Below, piece after piece: positions 12,508 through 21,471 of a stretch of 64,000 bases of DNA. The stretch spans positions 124,001-188,000 of the forward strand of contig NZ_CDDH01000069.1 in assembly GCF_000819725.1 (NCBI RefSeq). The letters run 5' to 3'. A program made the translations under genes and the position numbers. Source of the stretch: Aeromonas australiensis (GTDB taxonomy: Bacteria > Pseudomonadota > Gammaproteobacteria > Enterobacterales > Aeromonadaceae). Every line of letters begins with the position of its first letter. Within the stretch, counting starts at the first letter, position 1. The notes under the pieces are model-generated. The model had not been told where the DNA came from and made no database searches. It was given only the letters and a program-made list of their open reading frames with translations.

Positions 12508-12993
12508 TTAATGGTTGAGATAGATATCTTGCTCTGCATAGGCCAGCAGTGGTGCGCCGGGGTTAGTCCGTTTCGCGCCAAAGAAGCGGGTGAATACGCC
12601 AGATTGTTGTCCCAGTCGCTGCAGTTTGGCGTGATCCAGCTCGATCTGCTCGGGTAGCCAGGTAAACACGGCGGCGCAGTGACCATTGCCTAGACTACGC
12701 TCCAAGGTCTGCTGCCAGTTCTTGATTTTGGGGCTATGTACCACCAGTACTCTGTTGGGATCGATGCCTTGCTCTTCAAGGTGACGTATTGTTGGGCGTC
12801 CTGGCGGGGCGATCAACAGGATCCAGCCAGTATGAGAGCCCTCCAGCTTGGTCAGTTCAATCAAGAACTGATCATCAGACTGAATAGTCACACCATAATG
12901 AGCCAACGTTGCGTTGCAGGCGGTTCTGGTTGGCCAGGGCTTGCTCAGGGCGCGATTCATCGCAAAAGGGGAGGTGTGCTGGGGCTGGTTCAT
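12508..12993 (-). CDS. sulA: SulA-like SOS cell-division inhibitor
   Basis: 161 residues. In the SOS response SulA binds FtsZ and blocks septation until DNA is repaired. The RecA-like fold segment WILLIAPPGRPTIRHLEEQG followed by VLVVHSPKI and GNGHCAAVFTWL matches the SulA core, although similarity to E. coli SulA is modest. The decisive evidence is a perfect LexA box at 13021-13036, just upstream. The open frame begins at 13032 inside that box, so the usable start is ATG 12993, with AGGA eight bases upstream. Unlike some relatives it is not next to lexA or imuB/dnaE2 here. Confidence 0.85.
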   Translation of the reverse strand: MNQPQHTSPFAMNRALSKPWPTRTACNATLAHYGVTIQSDDQFLIELTKLEGSHTGWILLIAPPGRPTIRHLEEQGIDPNRVLVVHSPKIKNWQQTLERSLGNGHCAAVFTWLPEQIELDHAKLQRLGQQSGVFTRFFGAKRTNPGAPLLAYAEQDIYLNH

Positions 12994-13020
12994 ATGCCTG
13001 TTCCTGTATGAATATCCAAG

Positions 13021-13036
13021 CTGTATGTGCATACAG
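13021..13036. promoter_or_regulatory. LexA (SOS) box of sulA
   Basis: CTGTATGTGCATACAG is a perfect palindromic match to CTGT-N8-ACAG, 28 bases upstream of the sulA start. Confidence 0.93.
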
Positions 13037-13221
13037 TATTGCTATCTTGGGGCAGTGACAAGGTGTTTGTGCTGAAAAATGTGATGCGGTTGGCATGCTG
13101 TCTTAGTAAGCCTATGTTTTTAAAGATTATTTAAATAAATCTGGCTGGGTGTTTTTCATACTATGGACAAACCGTGCTTAACCGCCCATGGTTATACAGT
13201 TCCTATAAAGGGGGTGCCGCC

Positions 13222-13419
13222 ATGGATATCAGTACTTTACAGCGTCTGGATGCGAACATCTTGCTGGGCATCATCAATGAGAAGCTAAGACTTGAGTGTG
13301 ATGGATTGGATGAGTTGCTGGCCTACTATGCTATGAGTGAAGAGCAGTTGGCAGGGCGTCTGGATGAGATCGGATACCATTACGATCCATTGAGTAATCA
13401 GTTCAAAGCACATCTTTGA
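13222..13419 (+). CDS. DUF4250 family small protein
   Basis: 65 residues, MDISTLQRLDANILLGIINE then a helical region ending EIGYHYDPLSNQF. This is the pattern of DUF4250, a small family of unknown function with the conserved NILL start and a Y-x-Y-D-x-x-x-N-Q-F end. ATG 13222 has GGGGGTG at good spacing; the upstream frame to 13174 is open but not conserved in kind. No operon partner. I cannot assign a role. Confidence 0.8.
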   Translation: MDISTLQRLDANILLGIINEKLRLECDGLDELLAYYAMSEEQLAGRLDEIGYHYDPLSNQFKAHL

Positions 13420-13460
13420 TGGATGTAATCGTTGTTTAATATTTATTCTGTAATTTTTAA

Positions 13461-13488
13461 GGCACATTGAAATCGGTTTCAATGTGCC
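13461..13488. repeat. perfect 12-bp inverted repeat after the DUF4250 gene
   Basis: GGCACATTGAAA and TTTCAATGTGCC flank a TCGG loop. No T-run follows on the plus strand, so it is not a textbook terminator, though it lies 42 bases past the DUF4250 stop. The remaining gap to 13794 (the phosphorylase leader) is AT-rich and shows a short CCCGCTAGCGGG palindrome at 13749; I see no gene there. Confidence 0.6.
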
Positions 13489-13794
13489 GTATTGAATTCT
13501 ATTTTCAGTGATTTTCAAGGCTTGGCAATCTCTGAAAACCTATTCAGGATGAATTATTTTAGGTCTCCCCATAAGCTGTTGATAGTTAACGGTAAATTTT
13601 TGTTACTGACCTTAATCAAAGGAAAGGGTTTTCAAGCTTTTTGAGCTGTTTTCATCGGTTAAAGTGTGACTTGCGTTAATGTTTAAATCTATGGATCTGG
13701 TTAATATTCTCACGCCGGATATATTTTGAGATAACAACAGTGCCGGTCCCGCTAGCGGGATAACAATTTTATTTGTAACGAAGGAATATGGTTT

Positions 13795-16269
13795 ATGGCT
13801 ACCAAGAAGAAGACAGACCAGGATATCCAACTGGATAAAGATCAGCTCAAGGCGAGTATCGTGCGTCACCTGCGTTCTACCTTGGGAACAAGCGAACAGA
13901 AAGCCTCCCCCGAAGCGTGGTGGAAAGCCACAGCGGCGGCCGTCAATGAACAGGTGTTCGAGCGCCTGACCCGCACTCAGCAGACTCATTTCAAGAAAGA
14001 TACTCGTGCTATTCATTATCTCTCTGCTGAATTCCTGATGGGACGGTTGACCTCCAACAACCTGCACAACCTCTCCCTCTACAAGACTTGCGAAGAGGCA
14101 TTGGGCGAACTTGGTCTGGAACTGACCGACCTGTGCGAACAAGAGCCCGACATGGCACTTGGCAATGGCGGCCTGGGTCGTTTGGCCGCTTGTTTTATCG
14201 ACTCGCTAGCAACGCTAAATTATCCTGCTATCGGTTATGGTCTTCACTACGAACACGGCTTGTTCCGTCAGGAGATCCAGGATGGCCGTCAGATCGAACG
14301 CCCTGATTCCTGGCGTGAGTATGGTAACCCGTGGGAAATTTGCCGCCCGGAGTCCATTCAGGAGATCCCGGTTTACGGCTATGTAGAGACAGTGTTCGGT
14401 GACAAGGGAGGGCTGAAGAAAGTATGGCATGCCGGTCGCAAGATCAAAGGGGTGCCTTGGGATATTCCGGTGGTCGGTTTTGGTGGCCATACTGTCAACA
14501 TCCTGCGTCTGTGGGAATCCCGTGCTTCCGAGTTTTTCGACTGGGATGTGTTTAATGCTGGTGGTTACGTCGACTCCCAGGCTGAAAAAGCCCAAGCTGA
14601 GACCATCTCCAAGGTACTCTATCCGAACGATGAGACCGAGGCAGGTAAAGAGCTCCGTCTGATCCAGCAGTACTTCTTCTGTGCCTGCTCCATCAAGGAC
14701 ATCATGCGCCGCTACAAGCGGGTACATGGCAGTGACTTCAGCAACTTTGCTGCGCAAATCGCCATTCAGCTCAACGACACTCACCCCACCGTCGCCATCC
14801 CCGAACTGATGCGGGTGCTGGTGGACGAAGAGGGGCTGAACTGGGATGCCGCTTGGGCAATCAGCTATCAGGTCTTCTCCTACACCAACCACACCCTGCT
14901 GCCTGAAGCGCTGGAGAAGTGGTCGGTCAGCCTGTTCGAGAAGGTACTGCCGCGCCATCTGGAGATCATTTACGAAATCAACGCCCGTTTCCTGAATGAG
15001 TTGGTCGAGCCAAAGTGGCCGGGCAACGACGCTATCAAGGCCAAGCTCTCCATCATCGAAGAGGGTGATGTACGCAAGGTGCGTATGGGTAACCTGTGCG
15101 TGATCGGATCATCCAAAGTGAACGGTGTGGCCGAGATCCACTCCAAACTGGTGAAAGAAGACCTTTTCCCCGAATACGCCGAGTTGTGGCCACAAAAAAT
15201 GTGCAACGTGACCAATGGGGTGACTCCCCGTCGCTGGTTGCTGGCTTGCAACCCGGAACTGGCCGAGCTCTACAACGAAGTGGTGGGCAAGGAGTGGCCG
15301 CTGCAACTGGACAAGCTGCGTAGCGTGATGAAGTTTGCCGATGATAAGGCGTTCCAGCAGCAGTTCATGACCATCAAGCGTCACAACAAGGAAAAGCTGG
15401 TCAAGGTCATTAAGGACGAAACTGGCATCGATGTCTGTGCCGAGGCGATCTTTGACGTTCAGATCAAGCGTCTGCACGAGTATAAGCGCCAGCAGCTGAA
15501 CCTCATTCACATCATGGCGCTCTATCGTCGTCTGCTGGCCAACCCGGACTATGACATGCATCCGCGTGTGTTCATCTTCGGTTCCAAAGCAGCACCGGGT
15601 TACAAGCTGGCCAAAGACATCATCTATGCCATCAACAAGCTGGCGGAGCGGGTCAACAATGATGCTCGTATCCAGGGCAAGCTGAAAGTGGTGTTCATGC
15701 CGAACTACCGCGTTTCTCTGGCCGAGAAGTTGATCCCGGCGGCGGATGTCTCCGAGCAGATCTCCACTGCAGGTTACGAAGCATCAGGTACCGGTAACAT
15801 GAAGATGGCGCTCAACGGTGCGATCACTATCGGCACGCTGGATGGTGCCAACATCGAGATCGCTGAAGAGGCGGGGGCGGAAAACTGTGCCATCTTCGGG
15901 CTGAACGTGGACGAGGTGAAGTCGCTCAAGGCGCGCGGTTACAACCCATATGACTTCTACTATGCCAACTCCGAGCTTAAAGCGGTGCTGGACTGGTTTG
16001 ATACCGACTACTTCACGCCGGGTCGCCCGGGTGAGCTGGCCTCCATCAAGCACTCCCTGCTGGAAGGGGGAGACCCTTACCTGACCCTGGCAGACTTCCA
16101 GTCTTACTCGGATGCGCACAAGCTGATTGATACCTGGTATCGGGACCCGGCGCTGTGGGCGAAGAAGGCCATCATTAACTCGGCTACCATGGGCAAGTTC
16201 AACTCCGACCGCTCCATTCAGGACTATGTGGATCGGATCTGGGGGCTGAAGGCCTGCAACATCGGCTAA
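13795..16269 (+). CDS. glgP: glycogen/maltodextrin phosphorylase
   Basis: 824-residue GT35 phosphorylase that releases glucose-1-phosphate from alpha-1,4-glucans in the cytosol. The pyridoxal phosphate lysine is K670 in [11 protein letters not shown]. The [10 protein letters not shown] and [12 protein letters not shown] signatures lie near residues 67 and 123, and the tail has LADFQSY. Length is as for GlgP/MalP. Glycogen (GlgP) and maltodextrin (MalP) forms cannot be separated by eye, and no glg or mal gene adjoins. The start has AAGGAA upstream. A shared terminator separates it from the convergent transporter gene. Confidence 0.93.
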   Translation: MATKKKTDQDIQLDKDQLKASIVRHLRSTLGTSEQKASPEAWWKATAAAVNEQVFERLTRTQQTHFKKDTRAIHYLSAEFLMGRLTSNNLHNLSLYKTCEEALGELGLELTDLCEQEPDMALGNGGLGRLAACFIDSLATLNYPAIGYGLHYEHGLFRQEIQDGRQIERPDSWREYGNPWEICRPESIQEIPVYGYVETVFGDKGGLKKVWHAGRKIKGVPWDIPVVGFGGHTVNILRLWESRASEFFDWDVFNAGGYVDSQAEKAQAETISKVLYPNDETEAGKELRLIQQYFFCACSIKDIMRRYKRVHGSDFSNFAAQIAIQLNDTHPTVAIPELMRVLVDEEGLNWDAAWAISYQVFSYTNHTLLPEALEKWSVSLFEKVLPRHLEIIYEINARFLNELVEPKWPGNDAIKAKLSIIEEGDVRKVRMGNLCVIGSSKVNGVAEIHSKLVKEDLFPEYAELWPQKMCNVTNGVTPRRWLLACNPELAELYNEVVGKEWPLQLDKLRSVMKFADDKAFQQQFMTIKRHNKEKLVKVIKDETGIDVCAEAIFDVQIKRLHEYKRQQLNLIHIMALYRRLLANPDYDMHPRVFIFGSKAAPGYKLAKDIIYAINKLAERVNNDARIQGKLKVVFMPNYRVSLAEKLIPAADVSEQISTAGYEASGTGNMKMALNGAITIGTLDGANIEIAEEAGAENCAIFGLNVDEVKSLKARGYNPYDFYYANSELKAVLDWFDTDYFTPGRPGELASIKHSLLEGGDPYLTLADFQSYSDAHKLIDTWYRDPALWAKKAIINSATMGKFNSDRSIQDYVDRIWGLKACNIG

Positions 16270-16285
16270 TCGGATACAGAGATGA

Positions 16286-16318
16286 AAAAACCCCCGCAAA
16301 TATTGCGGGGGTTTTTGT
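16286..16318. terminator. bidirectional terminator between phosphorylase and DASS transporter genes
   Basis: Stem CCCCCGCAA / TTGCGGGGG flanked by an A-run on the left and a T-run on the right, between two convergent genes. Confidence 0.92.
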
Positions 16319-16335
16319 TTAATAGGGGAGCAGGG

Positions 16336-17718
16336 TCAGAGGATATCGCCAACAAAGTAGGCCAGCACGCCCAGCAGAATGACAAAGACAATATTGAGCG
16401 CCAGACCGGCTTTCATCATCTCTTGCTGCTGGATATGACCGCTGGCGAAGACGATGGCATTGGGCGGTGTCGCAACCGGTAGCATAAAGGCACAGGAAGC
16501 ACCGATAGCGATCAACACCGACATTACCACAGGGGATACGCCCAGCGCTTCGGCAACCCCTGCAAACAGCGGGATAAGCAAGGCTGCGGTGGCGGTATTG
16601 GAGACCAGCTCGGTCAGGAAGACCACAAAGGCTGCCAACATCAACAGAATGATGAATATGTTGGCATGGGCCAATATGGCGGAGAGATGATCTGCCAGGA
16701 AGGCGCTGGTCCCCGTTGCCTTGAGAATGGCACTTAAGGTCAAGCCACCGCCAAACAGCATCAACACGCCCCAATCGGTGTTCTGGTTGATGTCATCCCA
16801 ACTGGCAACGCGGCTGATGGCAATCGCCACGATCGCTCCCATCGCAATCAGGGTATCTAGCTGCGGGATGCCTCCCAAGGCTTTGGCAATCGGTTGGGAA
16901 CCAATCCAGAGTACGACAGTGGTCAGAAAGATAGCCAGGGTCACTTTACGTTCGCGAGTCCAGTGGATGGTAACATCCTGGATTTCGACACTGTGATTAA
17001 GCTGAGGACGGGTCACCAGATAGAGCAATGCAATACCGCAGGGCAGCAGGATAAGCACCACTGGAATACCAAACTTCATCCAGTCAGTGAAGCCAATCCC
17101 CATCTGGGCGGCCGCGATGGCGTTGGGTGGGCTGCCCACCAGGGTCCCGATGCCACCGATACTGGCACTGTAGGCTATCCCCAGCAATACGAAGACGAAA
17201 GTGGCACGCTCGTTTTTGCTATCGAGGCGAGCCAGCATACCGATCGCCAGTGGCAGCATCATGGCGGTGGTCGCGGTGTTGCTGATCCACATCGACATAG
17301 CGGCGGTAATAGTAAAGAGCAGGATGACTGCCCAACCAAGATGGCCATTGGCCAGGTGGATCACCTTGCCAGCCATCAGGGTGTCCAGACCCTGTTTGGA
17401 GAGGGCGGCCGCGAGGGCGAAACCACCGAAAAACAGGAACAGGATCGGGTTGGCGAAGTCAGTGAGGGATTTGCTCATGTCAAACACCCCGAGCACGGTC
17501 GCCAGCAAGGGCACCAGCAGGGCGGTGATGGTGACATGCAGGGCTTCAGTGAGCCAGAGGATGGCGATAAAGACCAGAATACCCAGCCCTTTGTTGACCA
17601 TGGGATCAAATGGGAGCCAGGCGAGCATGGCGCAAAGTAGCAGGACATCCAGGATGACGATCCCTGATTTGATGTCCAGCCAGCGAGATGGCGTAGAGGG
17701 TACAGCTGATGTGTGCAT
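16336..17718 (-). CDS. SLC13/DASS family sodium:dicarboxylate symporter
   Basis: 460-residue inner-membrane transporter of the divalent anion:Na+ symporter family, which includes the Vibrio INDY protein that imports succinate, malate and fumarate with sodium. The two family Ser-Asn-Thr motifs are visible at residues 146-148 (WISNTATTAMMLP) and 373-375 (LVSNTATAALLIP), one in each inverted repeat half, plus GSPPNAIA and TPPNAIVF in the hairpin regions. About eleven membrane segments. Citrate or sulfate relatives exist, so the substrate is inferred. It is monocistronic, with a long AT-rich leader that also precedes trxC. Confidence 0.9.
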   Translation of the reverse strand: MHTSAVPSTPSRWLDIKSGIVILDVLLLCAMLAWLPFDPMVNKGLGILVFIAILWLTEALHVTITALLVPLLATVLGVFDMSKSLTDFANPILFLFFGGFALAAALSKQGLDTLMAGKVIHLANGHLGWAVILLFTITAAMSMWISNTATTAMMLPLAIGMLARLDSKNERATFVFVLLGIAYSASIGGIGTLVGSPPNAIAAAQMGIGFTDWMKFGIPVVLILLPCGIALLYLVTRPQLNHSVEIQDVTIHWTRERKVTLAIFLTTVVLWIGSQPIAKALGGIPQLDTLIAMGAIVAIAISRVASWDDINQNTDWGVLMLFGGGLTLSAILKATGTSAFLADHLSAILAHANIFIILLMLAAFVVFLTELVSNTATAALLIPLFAGVAEALGVSPVVMSVLIAIGASCAFMLPVATPPNAIVFASGHIQQQEMMKAGLALNIVFVILLGVLAYFVGDIL

Positions 17719-17879
17719 AATGTTCTCTCGGTTAATTTATGGTTGTTTTTGTGTTGCCGAGATTACATCCAGTCACCTGTTTGAAACAGGTTTACATGTT
17801 GAAAATCAGCCTCTACTCACACACTCGGTGATAAAAACGAGGAAAAGAACACATAAATAAAACATGTGCGAAATATAAA

Positions 17880-18314
17880 TCAAACATTCATGAACTGTTC
17901 TAGCCACTGCTTGAACATGCTTTTAGGCAAGGAGCCATTTATCTGACTCATCAGTTTGCCCTGCTTGAAGACCATCAAGGTGGGGATGCTGCGAATGGCG
18001 TAACGGGCGGCAATGGTGCTCTGTTGTTCGGTATCGACTTTGACAAAGCGCATTTGAGGTTCTAGCTCATGGGCAACCTCATGAAATACAGGGGCAAACT
18101 GTTGGCAGGGGCCACACCAGCTGGCCCAGAAATCGACCACGACCGGGATATCTGAGTTGATCAGGGTATCGAAGTTATCCGCCTTCCCGAGGCAAGGGGT
18201 CTGGCTGAACAGGAGGGCTTTGCAGCGCCCGCATTTGGCGGATGTATCGATATGGGTAACGGGCAGACGGTTCCAGGTAAAGCAGTGGCTACAATAAGTA
18301 GTGATAAATGACAT
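17880..18314 (-). CDS. trxC: TrxC, thioredoxin 2
   Basis: 144-residue cytosolic disulfide reductase. The N-terminal zinc knuckle specific to thioredoxin 2 is present as C8-x2-C11 and C28-x2-C31. The thioredoxin domain follows, with active site W-C67-G-P-C70 and the cis-proline segment SIPTLMVF. It works with TrxB (39.7 kb in this window) and is usually oxidative-stress inducible; I did not see a clear OxyR site. It is divergent from the hybrid kinase gene. Confidence 0.96.
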   Translation of the reverse strand: MSFITTYCSHCFTWNRLPVTHIDTSAKCGRCKALLFSQTPCLGKADNFDTLINSDIPVVVDFWASWCGPCQQFAPVFHEVAHELEPQMRFVKVDTEQQSTIAARYAIRSIPTLMVFKQGKLMSQINGSLPKSMFKQWLEQFMNV

Positions 18315-18502
18315 AATTGGTTCCTTCTATATCTGAGCTGGCCGGGGATATGATGAGGGGCCAGAATGAAGCAATCGCGAAACAATAGCGAAATATCAGA
18401 GTAATAACGGTAACACAGTGACCAGCGGCAGTGGATAATTCCCCCCAGGGTTCATTGTCTTAGCGGATCATTCAGCGACCATCAGAAGAGAGTCGAGACG
18501 GG

Positions 18503-21307
18503 ATGAATAAAGGATCACGGAAAAACCGTGCTGTGCCAGGGTTGATTGTTGCCCTGCTGCTTGCCTTTTCGGGCTATTGCTGGCAGTTACTCAGTCAGAA
18601 GCAACATGCCCTCGACCTGAACAAAGCGGCCGAAGTGGTGCTAAACCGGATCAGCGCCGATACCGTCTATCTGCTTGGGCGGGACCAGACCAATGACAGT
18701 CATGTCCAGCAGCGCCTGAATCAGTTATCCATCACCCTGGACGGGTTTATGCGCAAGATCAGAAGCGATCCTGAGTTGGCACAAGAGGAGCTCTCCCTGG
18801 CACTGCTTGATGACATGGATACCTATCTGATGGCGCTGGCCAGGCTCCATGCCATGGAGATGGCCATCGAATATATTCACGCGCCACTGCAGGCCCAGAT
18901 GAAAAAAGTACTCGGTGTAAGCTCGTCAGAGAGTAAACAGCATCGCGATGTGTTGGAGCTGGCGCAGCTGAGTAACTATCTGCAGCGCAGTTGGGACAAA
19001 CGCGAGCAGATTACGCTGGCCAACTTGCTGCAGCAGTTGCAATCCCGTTATGGCGAACAGTCGGATATCGCCACCCTGATCCGCTTGAGCACTGACATGA
19101 GCCAGCAGGTGATGGCCTATCACGCATTGCGTTACCAGCTCATCGACATGCATGTGAGTGAAAGCCTGGTGCGCTGGAAACTCGACCAGTTGGAGCGAGC
19201 CTCCTCTTTGATGAACCGTTTCTATCTGATGGTGCTGTGCGGGGCTTTGATTTGCTTCGGGTTGGTGGCCTTCACGCTGTGGCGCCGCAACCAGAAGCTG
19301 AGTGAGCTGTCGCGCCAGTCCGGCTTGCTGGCCCAGGCCAAGAGCGATTTTCTGGCCAATATGAGTCACGAGATCCGCACCCCCATGAATGCCATCATCG
19401 GCTTCAGTTCGCTGGCACTGCAGACTGAGCTGGATCAGCAACAACGGGACTATCTGGGCAAGATCAAATCCTCATCCGATACCTTGCTGCTGCTTATCAA
19501 CGATATTCTCGATTTGACCAAGGTGGAGTCCGGCAAGCTGACGCTGGAGGAGATCGACTTCGATCTCAGCGAGCAGCTCGATTCGCTGGCTGGGATGTTT
19601 GCCGATCTGGCGGAGCGCAAGCATGTCGAGGTGATCATGCGCAAGTCACCGGAGGTGCCGGTCTTCTTGCGTGGGGATCCCCTGCGATTGGGGCAGGTGC
19701 TGGTCAATCTGGTGAACAATGCCATCAAATTTACCGAACGTGGTGAAGTTGAAGTCTCCATCGAGCTGGCCAATCCCCATCCAATGCGGATCCGCTTCAG
19801 TGTGCGCGATACCGGCATCGGCATTGCCGAAGAGAAGCAGGCTCAGCTGTTTCAGGCCTTTACGCAGCTGGAGGCAGGCAATACCCGCAAATATGGCGGC
19901 TCGGGTTTGGGTCTCAATATCTCCCAGCGGTTAGTCGAGCTGATGGGGGGGAGGATCACCGTACAGAGCAAGCCCGGAGTGGGCTCGTTGTTCACGTTCG
20001 ATATCCCGATGGCACAAGCGATCTACGGCGTGGCGGGAAGGAAGGTCTTCTTCGAGCACCAGCCGATGGTGATGGTGATGGATGATAACGAGCTGGTGCT
20101 GGATCTGGCTAGGGACATTCTGGCGCGCGCCGGCGTGCGCGTGCAGCCGGTCAACACCCTCGCGCGCGCCCGTCAGCTACTCCGTGAAGAGGGGGTGAAT
20201 CTGCGGTTGGCCATTCTCGACTGGCGCATGGGGCAGGAGGATGGGCTCGATCTGGCGCTGGAGATGTATCAGCACAGCCAGTGGCGGCAGATCCCCATCC
20301 TGATGGTCAGCGCCTGGGCCAGAGAGGGGCTGCACACCCGGATGGAGAGCATGGGACTGACCCATTTTTTGCCCAAACCGATGACCGAAAATGCCCTGCT
20401 GGCCAAAGTAGACGAGCTGCTTAATGGCAGCTCCTACGAACTCAACCTGCGTAAAGCCGAGGTGCAAGGGGATCAGCAGCACTTTAAATCCTTGCTGCAG
20501 GGTACCCGGATACTATTGGCAGAAGATAACCGGGTCAATCAGCTACTTATCATCGAGTATCTGCGGCGGGTTGATGCAGTAGTGTGTGTGGTCAGCAATG
20601 GTCGGGAGGCGGTGGAGCGGGTCGCCGAGCAGCCTTTTGACGTGATCCTGATGGATTTGCAGATGCCGGTGCTGGACGGGCTCGATGCCACCCGCCAGAT
20701 CCGCAAGATGGTCGATAAGCACGATGTGCCCATCATTGCCCTCACCGCCAGTGCCATGCCCGGTGACAAGGATCGCTGTCTGGGGGTGGGAATGAATGGC
20801 TATGTCACCAAGCCGGTGAGCAAGCTGGATCTCTATAACAACCTGCTGCAGTGGGTGAAACCACAGGGGGTTGAGCAGGCAGGGCTCATGGAGGTGAAAC
20901 CGCCGGATATGATGGGGATCCTCGATCTGCAGGACGCCCTTAAACGGCTGGAGCAGGACAAGGAGGCGTTGCAGATCCTGTTCAAGCTGTTCATGTCGGA
21001 GCACAAGGACGATCTGTGGGAGATCCGCTCTGCCCTGCGCCGTCAGCAACCGGAAGTGGCCAGCAAGCTGCTGCACACCCTCAAAGGGGTGTCGACCAAT
21101 ATCTCGGCGGCTCGTCTGCAGTTGGTTGCCAGCGAGCTGGAGTGGCGTCTGCGGCAAAATGAGGTGTTGAGCGAGACAGATCTGGAGCAGTTGCAACAGG
21201 TGTTCAGCCAGACCCGGGCAGAGGTGTCACACTTCCTGTTGACTGGTGAGCAGCATGAAAATGCGTGCAACCCCTATGCGTCAGTGGATGATCGTATGTC
21301 ACAGTGA
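18503..21307 (+). CDS. hybrid sensor histidine kinase with two receivers and an HPt domain
   Basis: 934-residue membrane phosphorelay protein. Order: membrane segment at about 12-28; periplasmic helical sensor at 29-240 with no recognised fold; second membrane segment at about 243-263; dimerisation box with H289 (NMSHEIRTPMN); ATPase domain with NLVNNAIKFT and GGSGLGLNI; first receiver with phospho-acceptor D573; second receiver with D718 (ILMDLQMPVLDG); C-terminal HPt with H858 (LLHTLKGVS). All phospho-sites are intact. The layout resembles BarA/TorS-like tripartite kinases with an extra receiver, but no HAMP domain is evident. No response regulator is adjacent, so the output partner is unknown. 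A terminator separates it from mdlA. Confidence 0.93.
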   Translation: MNKGSRKNRAVPGLIVALLLAFSGYCWQLLSQKQHALDLNKAAEVVLNRISADTVYLLGRDQTNDSHVQQRLNQLSITLDGFMRKIRSDPELAQEELSLALLDDMDTYLMALARLHAMEMAIEYIHAPLQAQMKKVLGVSSSESKQHRDVLELAQLSNYLQRSWDKREQITLANLLQQLQSRYGEQSDIATLIRLSTDMSQQVMAYHALRYQLIDMHVSESLVRWKLDQLERASSLMNRFYLMVLCGALICFGLVAFTLWRRNQKLSELSRQSGLLAQAKSDFLANMSHEIRTPMNAIIGFSSLALQTELDQQQRDYLGKIKSSSDTLLLLINDILDLTKVESGKLTLEEIDFDLSEQLDSLAGMFADLAERKHVEVIMRKSPEVPVFLRGDPLRLGQVLVNLVNNAIKFTERGEVEVSIELANPHPMRIRFSVRDTGIGIAEEKQAQLFQAFTQLEAGNTRKYGGSGLGLNISQRLVELMGGRITVQSKPGVGSLFTFDIPMAQAIYGVAGRKVFFEHQPMVMVMDDNELVLDLARDILARAGVRVQPVNTLARARQLLREEGVNLRLAILDWRMGQEDGLDLALEMYQHSQWRQIPILMVSAWAREGLHTRMESMGLTHFLPKPMTENALLAKVDELLNGSSYELNLRKAEVQGDQQHFKSLLQGTRILLAEDNRVNQLLIIEYLRRVDAVVCVVSNGREAVERVAEQPFDVILMDLQMPVLDGLDATRQIRKMVDKHDVPIIALTASAMPGDKDRCLGVGMNGYVTKPVSKLDLYNNLLQWVKPQGVEQAGLMEVKPPDMMGILDLQDALKRLEQDKEALQILFKLFMSEHKDDLWEIRSALRRQQPEVASKLLHTLKGVSTNISAARLQLVASELEWRLRQNEVLSETDLEQLQQVFSQTRAEVSHFLLTGEQHENACNPYASVDDRMSQ

Positions 21308-21364
21308 ATTAAATAGTAATTATTCTCAACCAGCCCGGTTCGGGATATGATGAGCTTTCATTCG

Positions 21365-21394
21365 AATCGCCTCCAGCCGGAGGCGATTGTTTTC
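21365..21394 (+). terminator. terminator of the hybrid kinase gene
   Basis: Stem AATCGCCTCC / GGAGGCGATT with loop AGCC, then GTTTTCATTCTT. Confidence 0.85.
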
Positions 21395-21471
21395 ATTCTT
21401 CTATATTCTGCGTGGTCTCTCGATAGCCGCTCTGGCGCGGTCACGGGCAGGTAGCGTTAAAGGTTGGTGGT

